NCBI GenBank assembly: GCA_017880825.1
Contig: JADGRN010000024.1
Coordinates: forward strand, 1 to 12,913
Source of the DNA: Methylophilaceae bacterium
GTDB taxonomy: Bacteria; Pseudomonadota; Gammaproteobacteria; Burkholderiales; Methylophilaceae
DNA: 12,913 nt
Direction of reading: 5' to 3'
The position numbers and the translations under genes are program-made. The notes beneath the pieces were generated by a model. The model worked only from the letters and a program-made list of their open reading frames with translations, was not told the DNA's origin and searched no databases. Shown piece by piece: positions 7,299 to 12,913 of this stretch (the stretch's first letter is position 1; each line of letters starts with the position of its first letter).

Positions 7299-9977
7299 TC
7301 ACAGTGATTTGCTTACTTTAACGATGTGCCTATCCTCTTCGCAAATTTTGCTGGTGAAGCCGAGGTGTCTCATGAGTTTGAGCATATTGTGATTCTCGCT
7401 CAATACCTCGCCCTCGATAGTCTTTAGTCCTTTGGAACGCGCAGCGTCCATTAACGACAGCATGAGTTTGTGCCCCAGGCCTTTGCCAGTGAATTTGTCT
7501 GCCACGACCAGTGCAAATTCACAGGACTCCCCATCCGGATTGATGGCGAACCGTGCCACACCCAGTTCCACTTCTTCATCTTGCACCGAAGTTACTTCAA
7601 TCAGTGCTATCTCCCTGCTGTAATCCAGTTGGGTTAACCGCACCAGCATGGCCTCGGTAAGTTCATGCACGCTATTCATGAAGCGGAAGTATTTGGATTC
7701 CTCTGATAGATCGCGCACGAATTTCTTAACCAACTCGGCATCTTCCGGGCGGATCGGACGTATAGTCACCGCTGTGCCATCGTCCAGCCGGCACTGCCTG
7801 ACCAGTTGGGTGGGATAGGGGTAAATCGCCATATGCGAATAGCGATCTGCGGTTGGTTCGCGAGCTTCCACCAGGATGCGTGCATCGGCCACCAAGGCAC
7901 CGTGCTCATCAAGAATCAGCGGGTTAATGTCCATTTCTCTGAGCATGGGCAGTTCACATACCATTTCCGAGACGCGCAGCAACACCTCTTCCAGCGCATC
8001 CATATTGGCAGGAGCCATGTTGCGAAATGCGCCCAGCATCCTGGCCACACGGGTGTTCTGAATCAGGTCCCTCACCAGAAAATGATTAAGCGGTGGCAGC
8101 GCAACTGCGCGGTCGGCCATGATTTCGACAATGGTGCCTCCCGCCCCAAAAGTGATGACCGGTCCAAATGCCGGATCGGTCGTCACGCCGATCATCAGTT
8201 CACGGCCATTGGGCTTGATGATCATGGGCTCGATGGAAACCCCGTTCATTTGTGCTCCCGGATGATAATACTGAAGGTTATCCTGAATCTTTTGATAGGC
8301 AGTGCGCACCTCCTCGACATTGCTCAGATTGAGCATCACCCCACCGACATCGCTCTTGTGTGTGATGTCGGGTGAATTTATTTTTACCGCTACTGGAAAG
8401 CCCATTTCACGTGCAATCAACACGGCTTCGCCCATCGAGCGGGCAATCATGGTGTTGGCGACTGGAATATGAAAAGCTGACAATACCGTCTTGGATTCAA
8501 CTCCGGTCAGCACCTTTCGATCCTCCTGCATCACGCCCGCAATGATATTTCGAGCTGCTTGCACGTCCGGCTCAATATGGCTGGTGATCGGTCCGGGAAC
8601 CTGCATCAGCAGACGCTGATTGCGATAGTAAGCCGACAGATGGGCAAACACTTCGACAGCGGGCTCCGGCGTGCGGAAATGTGGCTTGTGCGCCTTGGCA
8701 AAGGCGTCGCGCGCACTGGCAACCTGACTTTCGCCCATCCAGCAAGCCAACAGTGGTTTACTGTGATTGTTGGAAAGTTCAATCAGGGCCTGTGCTGATT
8801 GCAGTGGCTTGGTCATCGCCTGTGGCGTGAGGATGGCCAGCACGCCATCCACGTTGGGGTCTTCCAGGCAGGTTTTTACTGCATGATGATAACGATCCTC
8901 TTGGGCATCACCGATGATGTCCACAGGATTGCTGTGTGACCAATTGGGTGTCAGATGCTGGTTGAGATGAGCGATGCTGGCATCCGATAAGGTGGCGATG
9001 GAAAGCCCCAGGTCAGCGGCCCTGTCGGCCGCCATGACCCCCGGCCCGCCGCCATTGGTAACGATGGCCAGGCGGTTCCCAACAGGATGGAATCCGCATG
9101 AAAGCGTTTTGGCTGCAGTGAACAATTGTGTGATGGTTTGCACACGCACTACACCGACACGACTGACTGCAGCATCGAACACATCATCTGCGCCCACCAG
9201 CGATGCAGTATGCGACATTGCGGCTTTTGAGCCTGCGCCGTGACGGCCGACTTTGACCAGGATCACCGGCTTGATGCGTGCCGCTGCGCGCAATGCACTC
9301 ATGAATCTGCGCGCGTTGCGGATGCCTTCGATATACATCAGGATGCTGTGAGTGTGGGCATCTGAAACCAGATAATCAAGAATTTCCCCGAAATCAACAT
9401 CGGTTGAAGAGCCCATGGATACCACGCTGGAGAAGCCAACATCATTGCTCTGCGCCCAATCAAGAATCGCCGTGCACAGCGCACCCGACTGCGAGACGAA
9501 GGCAATGTTGCCGGCATGCATGGCACCGCGGTTGAATGTAGCATTCAGGCCGATATAGGGACGCATGATGCCGAGGCAGTTGGGGCCGATTAAACGGATG
9601 CGGTAACGACGGGCTGCCGCCAGTAATGCTTGTTCCAACGCCTGACCCTCAGGGCCGGCCTCTGCAAAGCCAGCGGTGATGACTACAGCTGCTTTGACAC
9701 CATGTCGACCGCAACTCTCGATGATGTCTGGCACGGTAAGTGCCGGCGTGGCGATAATGACTAATTCAATTGCTGCATTTATTTCTTCAATCGAAGCATA
9801 AGCGCGCTGGCCTTGCACCTGCCTTGTTTTAGGATTGATTGCATAAAGCGCACCTTTAAAGCCACTTTCCAGCATGTTCTGGAATACGACCTGTCCAACC
9901 GAATCGGGTTTGTCACTCGCACCAAACACGGCAACAGAGTCAGGTTCGAACAAGCTGTTAAGGTAGTGTTTACCCAT
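7299..9977 (-). CDS. ADP-forming acyl-CoA synthetase/GNAT fusion, protein lysine acetyltransferase (Pat/PatZ/YfiQ type)
   Basis: An 892-residue fusion. Residues about 1-460 are the CoA-binding and CoA-ligase parts of an NDP-forming acyl-CoA synthetase (VAVFGASDKPDSVGQVV at 15-31, GPNCLGIM at 131-138). Residues about 480-705 are the ATP-grasp part (NSPDITHKSDVGG, 534-546). Residues about 735-892 are a GNAT acetyltransferase with acetyl-CoA loop KFTGKGLG (828-835). In Salmonella and E. coli, Pat/PatZ uses acetyl-CoA to acetylate and switch off acetyl-CoA synthetase and other enzymes, and its synthetase part is considered inactive. Here His256 (in MSHTASLVG) and His540 match the two phosphorylated histidines of working archaeal ADP-forming acetyl-CoA synthetases, so synthetase activity is possible. 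A GAAGAGAA-like Shine-Dalgarno lies upstream. It is divergent from an HDAC-like deacylase, with 66 bp between starts. Confidence 0.9.
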   Translation of the reverse strand: MGKHYLNSLFEPDSVAVFGASDKPDSVGQVVFQNMLESGFKGALYAINPKTRQVQGQRAYASIEEINAAIELVIIATPALTVPDIIESCGRHGVKAAVVITAGFAEAGPEGQALEQALLAAARRYRIRLIGPNCLGIMRPYIGLNATFNRGAMHAGNIAFVSQSGALCTAILDWAQSNDVGFSSVVSMGSSTDVDFGEILDYLVSDAHTHSILMYIEGIRNARRFMSALRAAARIKPVILVKVGRHGAGSKAAMSHTASLVGADDVFDAAVSRVGVVRVQTITQLFTAAKTLSCGFHPVGNRLAIVTNGGGPGVMAADRAADLGLSIATLSDASIAHLNQHLTPNWSHSNPVDIIGDAQEDRYHHAVKTCLEDPNVDGVLAILTPQAMTKPLQSAQALIELSNNHSKPLLACWMGESQVASARDAFAKAHKPHFRTPEPAVEVFAHLSAYYRNQRLLMQVPGPITSHIEPDVQAARNIIAGVMQEDRKVLTGVESKTVLSAFHIPVANTMIARSMGEAVLIAREMGFPVAVKINSPDITHKSDVGGVMLNLSNVEEVRTAYQKIQDNLQYYHPGAQMNGVSIEPMIIKPNGRELMIGVTTDPAFGPVITFGAGGTIVEIMADRAVALPPLNHFLVRDLIQNTRVARMLGAFRNMAPANMDALEEVLLRVSEMVCELPMLREMDINPLILDEHGALVADARILVEAREPTADRYSHMAIYPYPTQLVRQCRLDDGTAVTIRPIRPEDAELVKKFVRDLSEESKYFRFMNSVHELTEAMLVRLTQLDYSREIALIEVTSVQDEEVELGVARFAINPDGESCEFALVVADKFTGKGLGHKLMLSLMDAARSKGLKTIEGEVLSENHNMLKLMRHLGFTSKICEEDRHIVKVSKSL

Positions 9978-10007
9978 GTTTTCATGGTTCTCTTCGGATT
10001 TAGTTAG

Positions 10008-10018
10008 GCTATGATAGC
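10008..10018. promoter_or_regulatory. Shared divergent promoter core with 11-bp palindrome
   Basis: GCTATGATAGC is a perfect palindrome around one central base. It contains a possible -10 on each strand: TATGAT on plus (10010-10015) and TATCAT on minus (10016-10011). These would give leaders of about 22 nt for the deacylase and 27 nt for the acetyltransferase. No strong -35 is visible on either side. The overlap suggests one promoter region serving both genes, perhaps exclusively or under a common regulator. Confidence 0.35.
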
Positions 10019-10043
10019 AGTGTCTTTACTCGATATCGCCATT

Positions 10044-10967
10044 ATGCAAACCGCTTATATCAGTCATCCACTGTGTCTCAAACATGACATGGGCGAAGGA
10101 CATCCGGAGAGTCCGGCGCGCCTGCGTGCTATTGAAGACCAATTGATTGCCTCGCGCTTGTTCAATTATCTGGGACATTACGAGGCGCCAGTGGCTACGC
10201 GTGAGCAATTGTTGCGCGTGCATGATGCGAACTACGTTGATGTGATCGAACACAATGTGCCGCAGCATGGCAGGGTGCGGTTGGATAGCGATACGGTGAT
10301 GAATCGGTTCAGCTATCAGGCTGCGCTACATGCCGCAGGGGCTGTGGTGATGGGTGTGGACCTGGTGATGGGAAAGACAGTCGAGAATGCTTTTTGCAAT
10401 GTCCGCCCGCCAGGCCACCATGCCGAACGCGCACTACCGATGGGGTTTTGTATTTTTAATAATATTGCAGTCGGCGCCATGCACGCACTAACGCATCATG
10501 GCTTGCGGCGTGTTGCGATAATAGATTTCGACGTGCATCACGGCAATGGTACGGAAAACATCTTTCACGAAGATCCGCGCGTGATGATGTGTTCCACCTT
10601 CCAGCATCCGTTTTATCCCTTTAGCGGCGCCGATAGCACCAATGACCACATGATCAACATACCGCTTGCCGCTGGGTCAGGCGGCGAGGAATTTCGCACG
10701 GCAGTTACGGAACACTGGTTGCCGGCGCTGGAAAGATTTCAGCCCGAGATGGTGCTGATTTCCGCAGGATTTGACGCGCATTTTGAAGATGAAATGGCCA
10801 TGCTCAGATTCACCGCGGACGATTATGCCTGGGTGACCCGTGTGATAAAGAAAATTGCGGAAAAATACGCGCATGGTCGCATCGTGTCTGCGCTTGAGGG
10901 TGGTTATGAGCTGCACGCATTGGGGCGGAGTGTGGCGGCACACCTCAAGGTGCTCATGGGTCAGTAA
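10044..10967 (+). CDS. Class II HDAC-like zinc deacylase (AcuC/HDAH/acetylpolyamine amidohydrolase family)
   Basis: A soluble 307-residue enzyme of the arginase/deacetylase fold that hydrolyses acetyl-amide bonds; bacterial relatives act on acetyl-lysine or acetyl-polyamines. Motifs in order: RPPGHHAE (121-128) with the catalytic His pair 125/126, IDFDVHHGNGT (160-170), SAGFDAHFED (240-249) and LEGGYELHALG (284-294). The zinc ligands are inferred as Asp163, His165 and Asp244, and Tyr288 is the catalytic tyrosine, so all key residues are present. The frame opens at an ATG at 10011, but the start MQTAYISHPLCLKHDMGEGH at 10044 fits the family start and a -10 at 10010. It is divergent from the Pat-like acetyltransferase, which points to a role as deacetylase for proteins or metabolites that enzyme marks; this is inference. 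Its stop codon is followed directly by a dhaK relic. Confidence 0.9.
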   Translation: MQTAYISHPLCLKHDMGEGHPESPARLRAIEDQLIASRLFNYLGHYEAPVATREQLLRVHDANYVDVIEHNVPQHGRVRLDSDTVMNRFSYQAALHAAGAVVMGVDLVMGKTVENAFCNVRPPGHHAERALPMGFCIFNNIAVGAMHALTHHGLRRVAIIDFDVHHGNGTENIFHEDPRVMMCSTFQHPFYPFSGADSTNDHMINIPLAAGSGGEEFRTAVTEHWLPALERFQPEMVLISAGFDAHFEDEMAMLRFTADDYAWVTRVIKKIAEKYAHGRIVSALEGGYELHALGRSVAAHLKVLMGQ

Positions 10968-11161
10968 TACGTGCTCTACAACAAAACATCGTACTTATTG
11001 CAACAGCACGGTGTCAGCATCAGCCGTTCGCTGGTGGGCAACTATACACTACAGCGTTGGATATGGCTGGCGCGTCGGTCACCGTTTGCTTGCTTGACGA
11101 TGAAATTCGCCAGCATTGGGATGCTCCAGTGCATACTCCGGCCTTGCGCTGGGGCAGGTGA
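10968..11161 (+). pseudogene. Relic of dihydroxyacetone kinase subunit DhaK (last ~63 codons, frameshifted)
   Basis: Two reading frames together give the C-terminal end of a DAK1/DhaK protein. The first, from TAC at 10968, reads YVLYNKTSYLLQQHGVSIS and then RSLVGNY. The second, from 11051, reads TALDMAGASVTVCLLDDE and then WDAPVHTPALRWGR with stop TGA at 11159-11161. E. coli DhaK ends in the same way (its VYNRL, LDMTG and WDAPVHTPALNWGK segments). The frame breaks at 11046-11050, where a repeated AC dinucleotide would explain a 2-base insertion. About 290 upstream codons, with the substrate-binding His, are missing. The relic begins directly after, and in frame with, the stop codon of the deacylase gene. 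It cannot encode a kinase. No dhaL follows. Confidence 0.82.
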
Positions 11162-11205
11162 GAATAATAGGAGAAGGAAATAAACGTGGTCTGAGGTAAC
11201 CCTAT

Positions 11206-11441
11206 TTTACGAACACCGCCAAAGTAACTCTCGTCCAGTTCCACCGCACCATCGAATATTTCGTGGGCCCCTTGCTCCAGGTAATACGCAATCACTTCCC
11301 ACGGTTTGCGGTAAAACAGAGCAGCACTGTTGGGCTGTATGCCAAGTAAATCAGCCGTCGATCTCACCGTTACTTCCAGCACAAAAAACCAAGCAACCTT
11401 AACTTCTGTTTTCTTAATAACTTACAATGAGTTATCTTCAT
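11206..11441 (-). pseudogene. IS1595-family transposase, truncated and frameshifted
   Basis: On the minus strand, an ATG at 11441 opens MKITHCKLLRKQKLRLLGF. The frame then shifts at a run of six T (11383-11388). The continuing frame reads FVLEVTVRSTADLLGIQP, NSAALFYRK and EIFDGAVELDESYFGGVRK, the N-terminal half of an IS1595-type DDE transposase with the first catalytic Asp in ELDESYFGG. A seventh T would restore one frame. After GGVRK (11206) similarity to the family stops. The open frame that continues to 11020 only reads across unrelated DNA and the antisense of the dhaK relic. The downstream catalytic region and the far end of the element are missing, so this is a dead remnant. Confidence 0.8.
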
Positions 11442-11444
11442 CTA

Positions 11445-11467
11445 ATTAGCTTAACATTTAAGCTAAT
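11445..11467. repeat. Perfect 10-bp inverted repeat inside the IS end
   Basis: ATTAGCTTAA (11445-11454) and TTAAGCTAAT (11458-11467) are perfect inverted copies around a 3-base loop. The repeat lies between the IS terminus and the transposase ATG. It could be a transposase-binding site or a hairpin that limits expression from outside. Confidence 0.7.
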
Positions 11468-11510
11468 CTACTTCAGCCCCTAATTTTTAGTGGCAATGGG
11501 TAGTGCAAAT

Positions 11511-11536
11511 AAAAACGGGGCTGATGCCCCATTTTT
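11511..11536. terminator. Bidirectional rho-independent terminator downstream of peroxiredoxin
   Basis: A GGGGC/GCCCC stem with loop TGAT is flanked by AAAAA on one side and TTTTT on the other, so it can end transcription in both directions. It starts 19 bp after the peroxiredoxin stop codon on the minus strand, and it would also stop plus-strand transcription coming from the deacylase and relic region. Confidence 0.8.
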
Positions 11537-11554
11537 ATTACTGCTGCATGTTAA

Positions 11555-12157
11555 TTACAACTGATCAGCATTTTCAGCCAGGTATTTAGCAACACCTTCT
11601 GTTGAGGCATTCATACCAGCCTTGCCTTTCCTCCAGCCAGCTGGGCAAACTTCGCCATGCTCTTCGAAAAATTGCAGTGCATCTACCATGCGCAGCATTT
11701 CATCAATATCGCGGCCCAATGGCAGATCGTTAATGATCTGATGACGTACAACACCAGCCTTGTCGATCAGGAAAGAGCCACGGAATGCGACACCGCCTTC
11801 AGCTTCAACATCGTAAGCTTTGCAAATTTCGTGTTTGATATCGGCGACCAGAGGGTAGCCAACCTGGCCAATGCCGCCCTTGTCGATAGGGGTGTTCTTC
11901 CATGCCAAATGGGTGAAATGGGAGTCAATGGAAACGCCAATCACTTCAACGCCACGTTTCTTGAATTCTTCCAGTCGGTGATCAAAAGCAATCAATTCAG
12001 AAGGACAAACAAAAGTGAAGTCTAGCGGGTAGAAGAAAACAACCGCAGATTTGCCCTTAATATGGGAAGAAAGATTGAAATCTTCCTTGATCGTATTGTT
12101 ACCCAGCACCGCAGCAGCGGTGAAATCGGGAGCGGATTTGCCTATAAGTACAGCCAT
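11555..12157 (-). CDS. Typical 2-Cys peroxiredoxin (AhpC/Prx1 type)
   Basis: A cytoplasmic thiol peroxidase that reduces hydrogen peroxide, organic hydroperoxides and peroxynitrite. From the ATG at 12157 it has 200 residues, the normal length. The peroxidatic cysteine is Cys51 in DFTFVCPSE, and the resolving cysteine is Cys171 in GEVCPAGW. A GGVA segment sits where sensitive peroxiredoxins have GGLG, and the C-terminus (KYLAENADQL) lacks the YF motif, so it is probably resistant to over-oxidation. The longer frame to 12190 is rejected: AAGGAGAT (12163-12170) lies just upstream of 12157 and MAVLIGKSAPDF is the family start. No reductase gene (ahpF, trx) is adjacent. A terminator follows, and a -10-like TATAAA with a palindrome lies upstream. 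Confidence 0.95.
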   Translation of the reverse strand: MAVLIGKSAPDFTAAAVLGNNTIKEDFNLSSHIKGKSAVVFFYPLDFTFVCPSELIAFDHRLEEFKKRGVEVIGVSIDSHFTHLAWKNTPIDKGGIGQVGYPLVADIKHEICKAYDVEAEGGVAFRGSFLIDKAGVVRHQIINDLPLGRDIDEMLRMVDALQFFEEHGEVCPAGWRKGKAGMNASTEGVAKYLAENADQL

Positions 12158-12192
12158 GTTAAATCTCCTTTGTGAACGGTGAAGCAACAAAT

Positions 12193-12198
12193 TTTATA
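12193..12198 (-). promoter_or_regulatory. Candidate -10 element of the peroxiredoxin gene
   Basis: TATAAA on the minus strand (12198-12193) would start a leader of about 29 nt ahead of the ATG at 12157. No hexamer resembling TTGACA lies 15-18 bp upstream; that position falls inside a palindrome. This suggests an activator-dependent promoter. Confidence 0.4.
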
Positions 12199-12207
12199 GC
12201 GTAAATC

Positions 12208-12234
12208 AATTTAAATAGAATTTCTAATTAAATT
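12208..12234. promoter_or_regulatory. 27-bp near-perfect palindrome over the -35 region of the peroxiredoxin promoter
   Basis: The left arm AATTTAAATAGAA (12208-12220) and the right arm TTCTAATTAAATT (12222-12234) pair at 12 of 13 positions around one central base. The repeat covers the place where a -35 would sit for the TATAAA at 12198. Size, symmetry and position suit a dimeric regulator's operator. The DNA is AT-rich, which raises the chance of accidental symmetry. It does not match the OxyR spacing. Confidence 0.4.
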
Positions 12235-12297
12235 TAGCAATAGAGATGATTTATTATGACTATGGCCTTATGGAAATTTATTACCATGAAAAACCCC

Positions 12298-12324
12298 TTA
12301 CAGAGATAGCACGATAGCGGGCAT
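12298..12324 (-). CDS. Candidate 8-codon ORF with consensus Shine-Dalgarno
   Basis: On the minus strand, ATG at 12324 opens MPAIVLSL followed by TAA (12300-12298). A consensus AAGGAGG (12337-12331) lies six bases upstream of the ATG, stronger than the ribosome site of several real genes here. A promoter-like pair sits just ahead. The ORF lies upstream of the peroxiredoxin on the same strand, 140 bp from its start. It could be a leader peptide, a short functional peptide or the surviving start of a decayed gene. No function can be assigned, and nothing but the signals supports translation. Confidence 0.3.
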   Translation of the reverse strand: MPAIVLSL

Positions 12325-12340
12325 GATTTGCCTCCTTAGC

Positions 12341-12369
12341 ATGTTAAAATTCTAGTCTTAAAGGGTCAA
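12341..12369 (-). promoter_or_regulatory. Candidate sigma70-type promoter upstream of the 8-codon ORF
   Basis: On the minus strand, TTGACC (12369-12364, 5 of 6 consensus) is followed after 17 bp by TAACAT (12346-12341, 4 of 6). Initiation would fall at or next to the AAGGAGG, so the ribosome site would be almost at the 5' end. It could drive a longer peroxiredoxin transcript. Confidence 0.35.
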
Positions 12370-12400
12370 TTTCGTTTTAGTTTTCTTACATTCATTCAAC

Positions 12401-12913
12401 TTAATCCAGATAGTCACTGTCGGCTGGTTCACCAGCCGCTTCGCTTTTGTCTATCTTCATTGGCCTGCTGTTCTCAATCATTTGTTGGCGGCTTTCCGGT
12501 GTCTCCAGGCTGATGCGGCCTAAAGCGCCAGACCGATAATCTACCAAGAATGCCAGCGCAGCTTTCTCCATATCTACGATATTCCCTTTGAGCAGATAGC
12601 CGCGCCGCTTGGCGATGCCTTGCACCACATCCACGGCGTCCATATCAGCTACATCGATTTTGTAGCGCGCATTGAGCAGAGCGGGGTAGCGCTCCAGCAG
12701 CACACCGGCGAGAAATATAGCTACTTCTTCATCGATTACCGCGTTGCGGCCAATCGCGTGGCTGGCAGCCAGCATGTAGCCATCGCTTTCATACTGGATT
12801 TTCGGCCACATCATGCCGGGCGTGTCGGTGATGCTCATCTGGTCATTGAGCTCAAAGCGCTGCTGCACTTTGGTGACGGCGGGCTCGTCACCTACCTTGG
12901 CGATGCGGCGGTT
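12401..12913 (-). CDS. rbgA: Ribosome biogenesis GTPase RbgA/YlqF, 3' part (runs off right edge)
   Basis: The last 171 codons of a circularly permuted GTPase that helps late assembly of the 50S ribosomal subunit. The visible part starts at NRRIAKVGDEPAVTKVQQ, the segment just after the Walker A loop in this family, so G4 and G1 lie outside the window. The G3 motif is DTPGMMWP, and the following LAASHAIGRNAVIDEE is typical of YlqF. The rest is the helical C-terminal domain that contacts 23S rRNA (KRRGYLLKGNIVDMEKAALAF), ending in an acidic tail EPADSDYLD before TAA (12403-12401). It points the same way as the peroxiredoxin but is separated by 243 bp with its own signals, so the two are probably not one operon. 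I see no clear terminator after it. Confidence 0.93.
   Translation of the reverse strand, partial: NRRIAKVGDEPAVTKVQQRFELNDQMSITDTPGMMWPKIQYESDGYMLAASHAIGRNAVIDEEVAIFLAGVLLERYPALLNARYKIDVADMDAVDVVQGIAKRRGYLLKGNIVDMEKAALAFLVDYRSGALGRISLETPESRQQMIENSRPMKIDKSEAAGEPADSDYLD

Larger units (their letters stand above)
11206..11480 (-). mobile_element. Truncated IS1595-family insertion sequence, left end only
   Basis: The presumed outer end is GGGGCTGAAGTAGATTAGC, starting at 11480 on the minus strand and 39 bp upstream of the transposase ATG. The leading GGGNCTG form and this spacing fit IS1595-family ends. No matching inverted repeat or target duplication is found at the other side, because the element is cut off somewhere between 11162 and 11205 where it abuts the dhaK relic. 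The exact end at 11480 is inferred from the family pattern. Confidence 0.6.

Noticed and set aside
10971..11183. A 70-codon plus-strand frame resembling an IS66-type transposase at first sight
   Set aside because: RSLVGNY plus the next frame's LDMAGAS and WDAPVHTPAL identify it as a frameshifted DhaK tail; the part after 11046 is out of frame.
11020..11382. A 120-codon minus-strand open frame as one protein
   Set aside because: Only its first 59 codons match an IS1595 transposase. The rest reads through the junction and the antisense of the dhaK relic, so it is a chimera of two broken genes.
12171..12260. OxyR box upstream of the peroxiredoxin gene
   Set aside because: Several CTAT and ATAG tetramers are present, but their spacings (16, 21 and 15 bases) do not fit the ATAG-N7-CTAT pattern.
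12264..12287. Small hairpin ATGG-TAA...TT-CCAT between the short ORF and the peroxiredoxin
   Set aside because: Short stem with a mismatch and no T-run after it; not convincing as a terminator or riboswitch.

Overview
The window reads as a chromosomal stretch of a proteobacterium, most likely a betaproteobacterium. This rests on gene content (LapB-type secretion ATPase, Rep, Uup, E. coli-like Fpr, a stand-alone MEKHLA protein, a PatZ/YfiQ-like acetyltransferase, RbgA) and moderate GC. The order-level placement is an inference, not shown by any marker gene. Coding density is high. There are no tRNA, rRNA, CRISPR or phage genes. The only mobile DNA is a truncated IS1595-family relic.

Layout. 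At the left edge is the 5' part of a LapB-like type I secretion permease/ATPase (1-644, minus). Upstream of it lie uup (762-2666, minus) and rep (2667-4691, minus), joined stop-to-start with no bases between. Divergent from rep, a plus-strand block runs from a seven-helix membrane diguanylate cyclase (4824-6041) through ferredoxin-NADP reductase fpr (6068-6811) to a MEKHLA-domain protein with a non-ATG start (about 6826-7296). It meets, tail to tail with 2 bp between, a long minus-strand gene for an ADP-forming acyl-CoA synthetase/GNAT fusion (7299-9977), the protein lysine acetyltransferase type. Divergent from that, with 66 bp between starts, is a class II HDAC-like deacylase (10044-10967).

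The 10968-11480 stretch is a genome scar. It starts directly after the HDAC stop codon with the frameshifted last 63 codons of a dihydroxyacetone kinase DhaK gene (plus). The head of an IS1595-family transposase (minus) follows; it has lost its C-terminal part and carries its own 1-base frameshift. A bidirectional terminator, a typical 2-Cys peroxiredoxin (11555-12157, minus), an AT-rich intergenic region and the 3' part of the ribosome-assembly GTPase rbgA/ylqF (12401 to the right edge, minus) complete the window. The intergenic region holds a 27-bp near-perfect palindrome and a very short ORF with a consensus Shine-Dalgarno.

How it works together. Most genes are housekeeping: replication fork and R-loop/translation maintenance (rep, uup), NADPH-ferredoxin redox exchange (fpr), peroxide removal (prx) and ribosome assembly (rbgA). 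The most suggestive arrangement is the divergent acyltransferase/deacylase pair, which looks like a 'writer' and candidate 'eraser' of protein acetylation sharing one promoter region. The acyltransferase also keeps both histidines of a working ADP-forming synthetase. I found no clear multi-gene system of a wholly unknown kind. The best candidates for something undescribed are that acetylation pair, the diguanylate cyclase-fpr-MEKHLA block and the regulatory region upstream of the peroxiredoxin.
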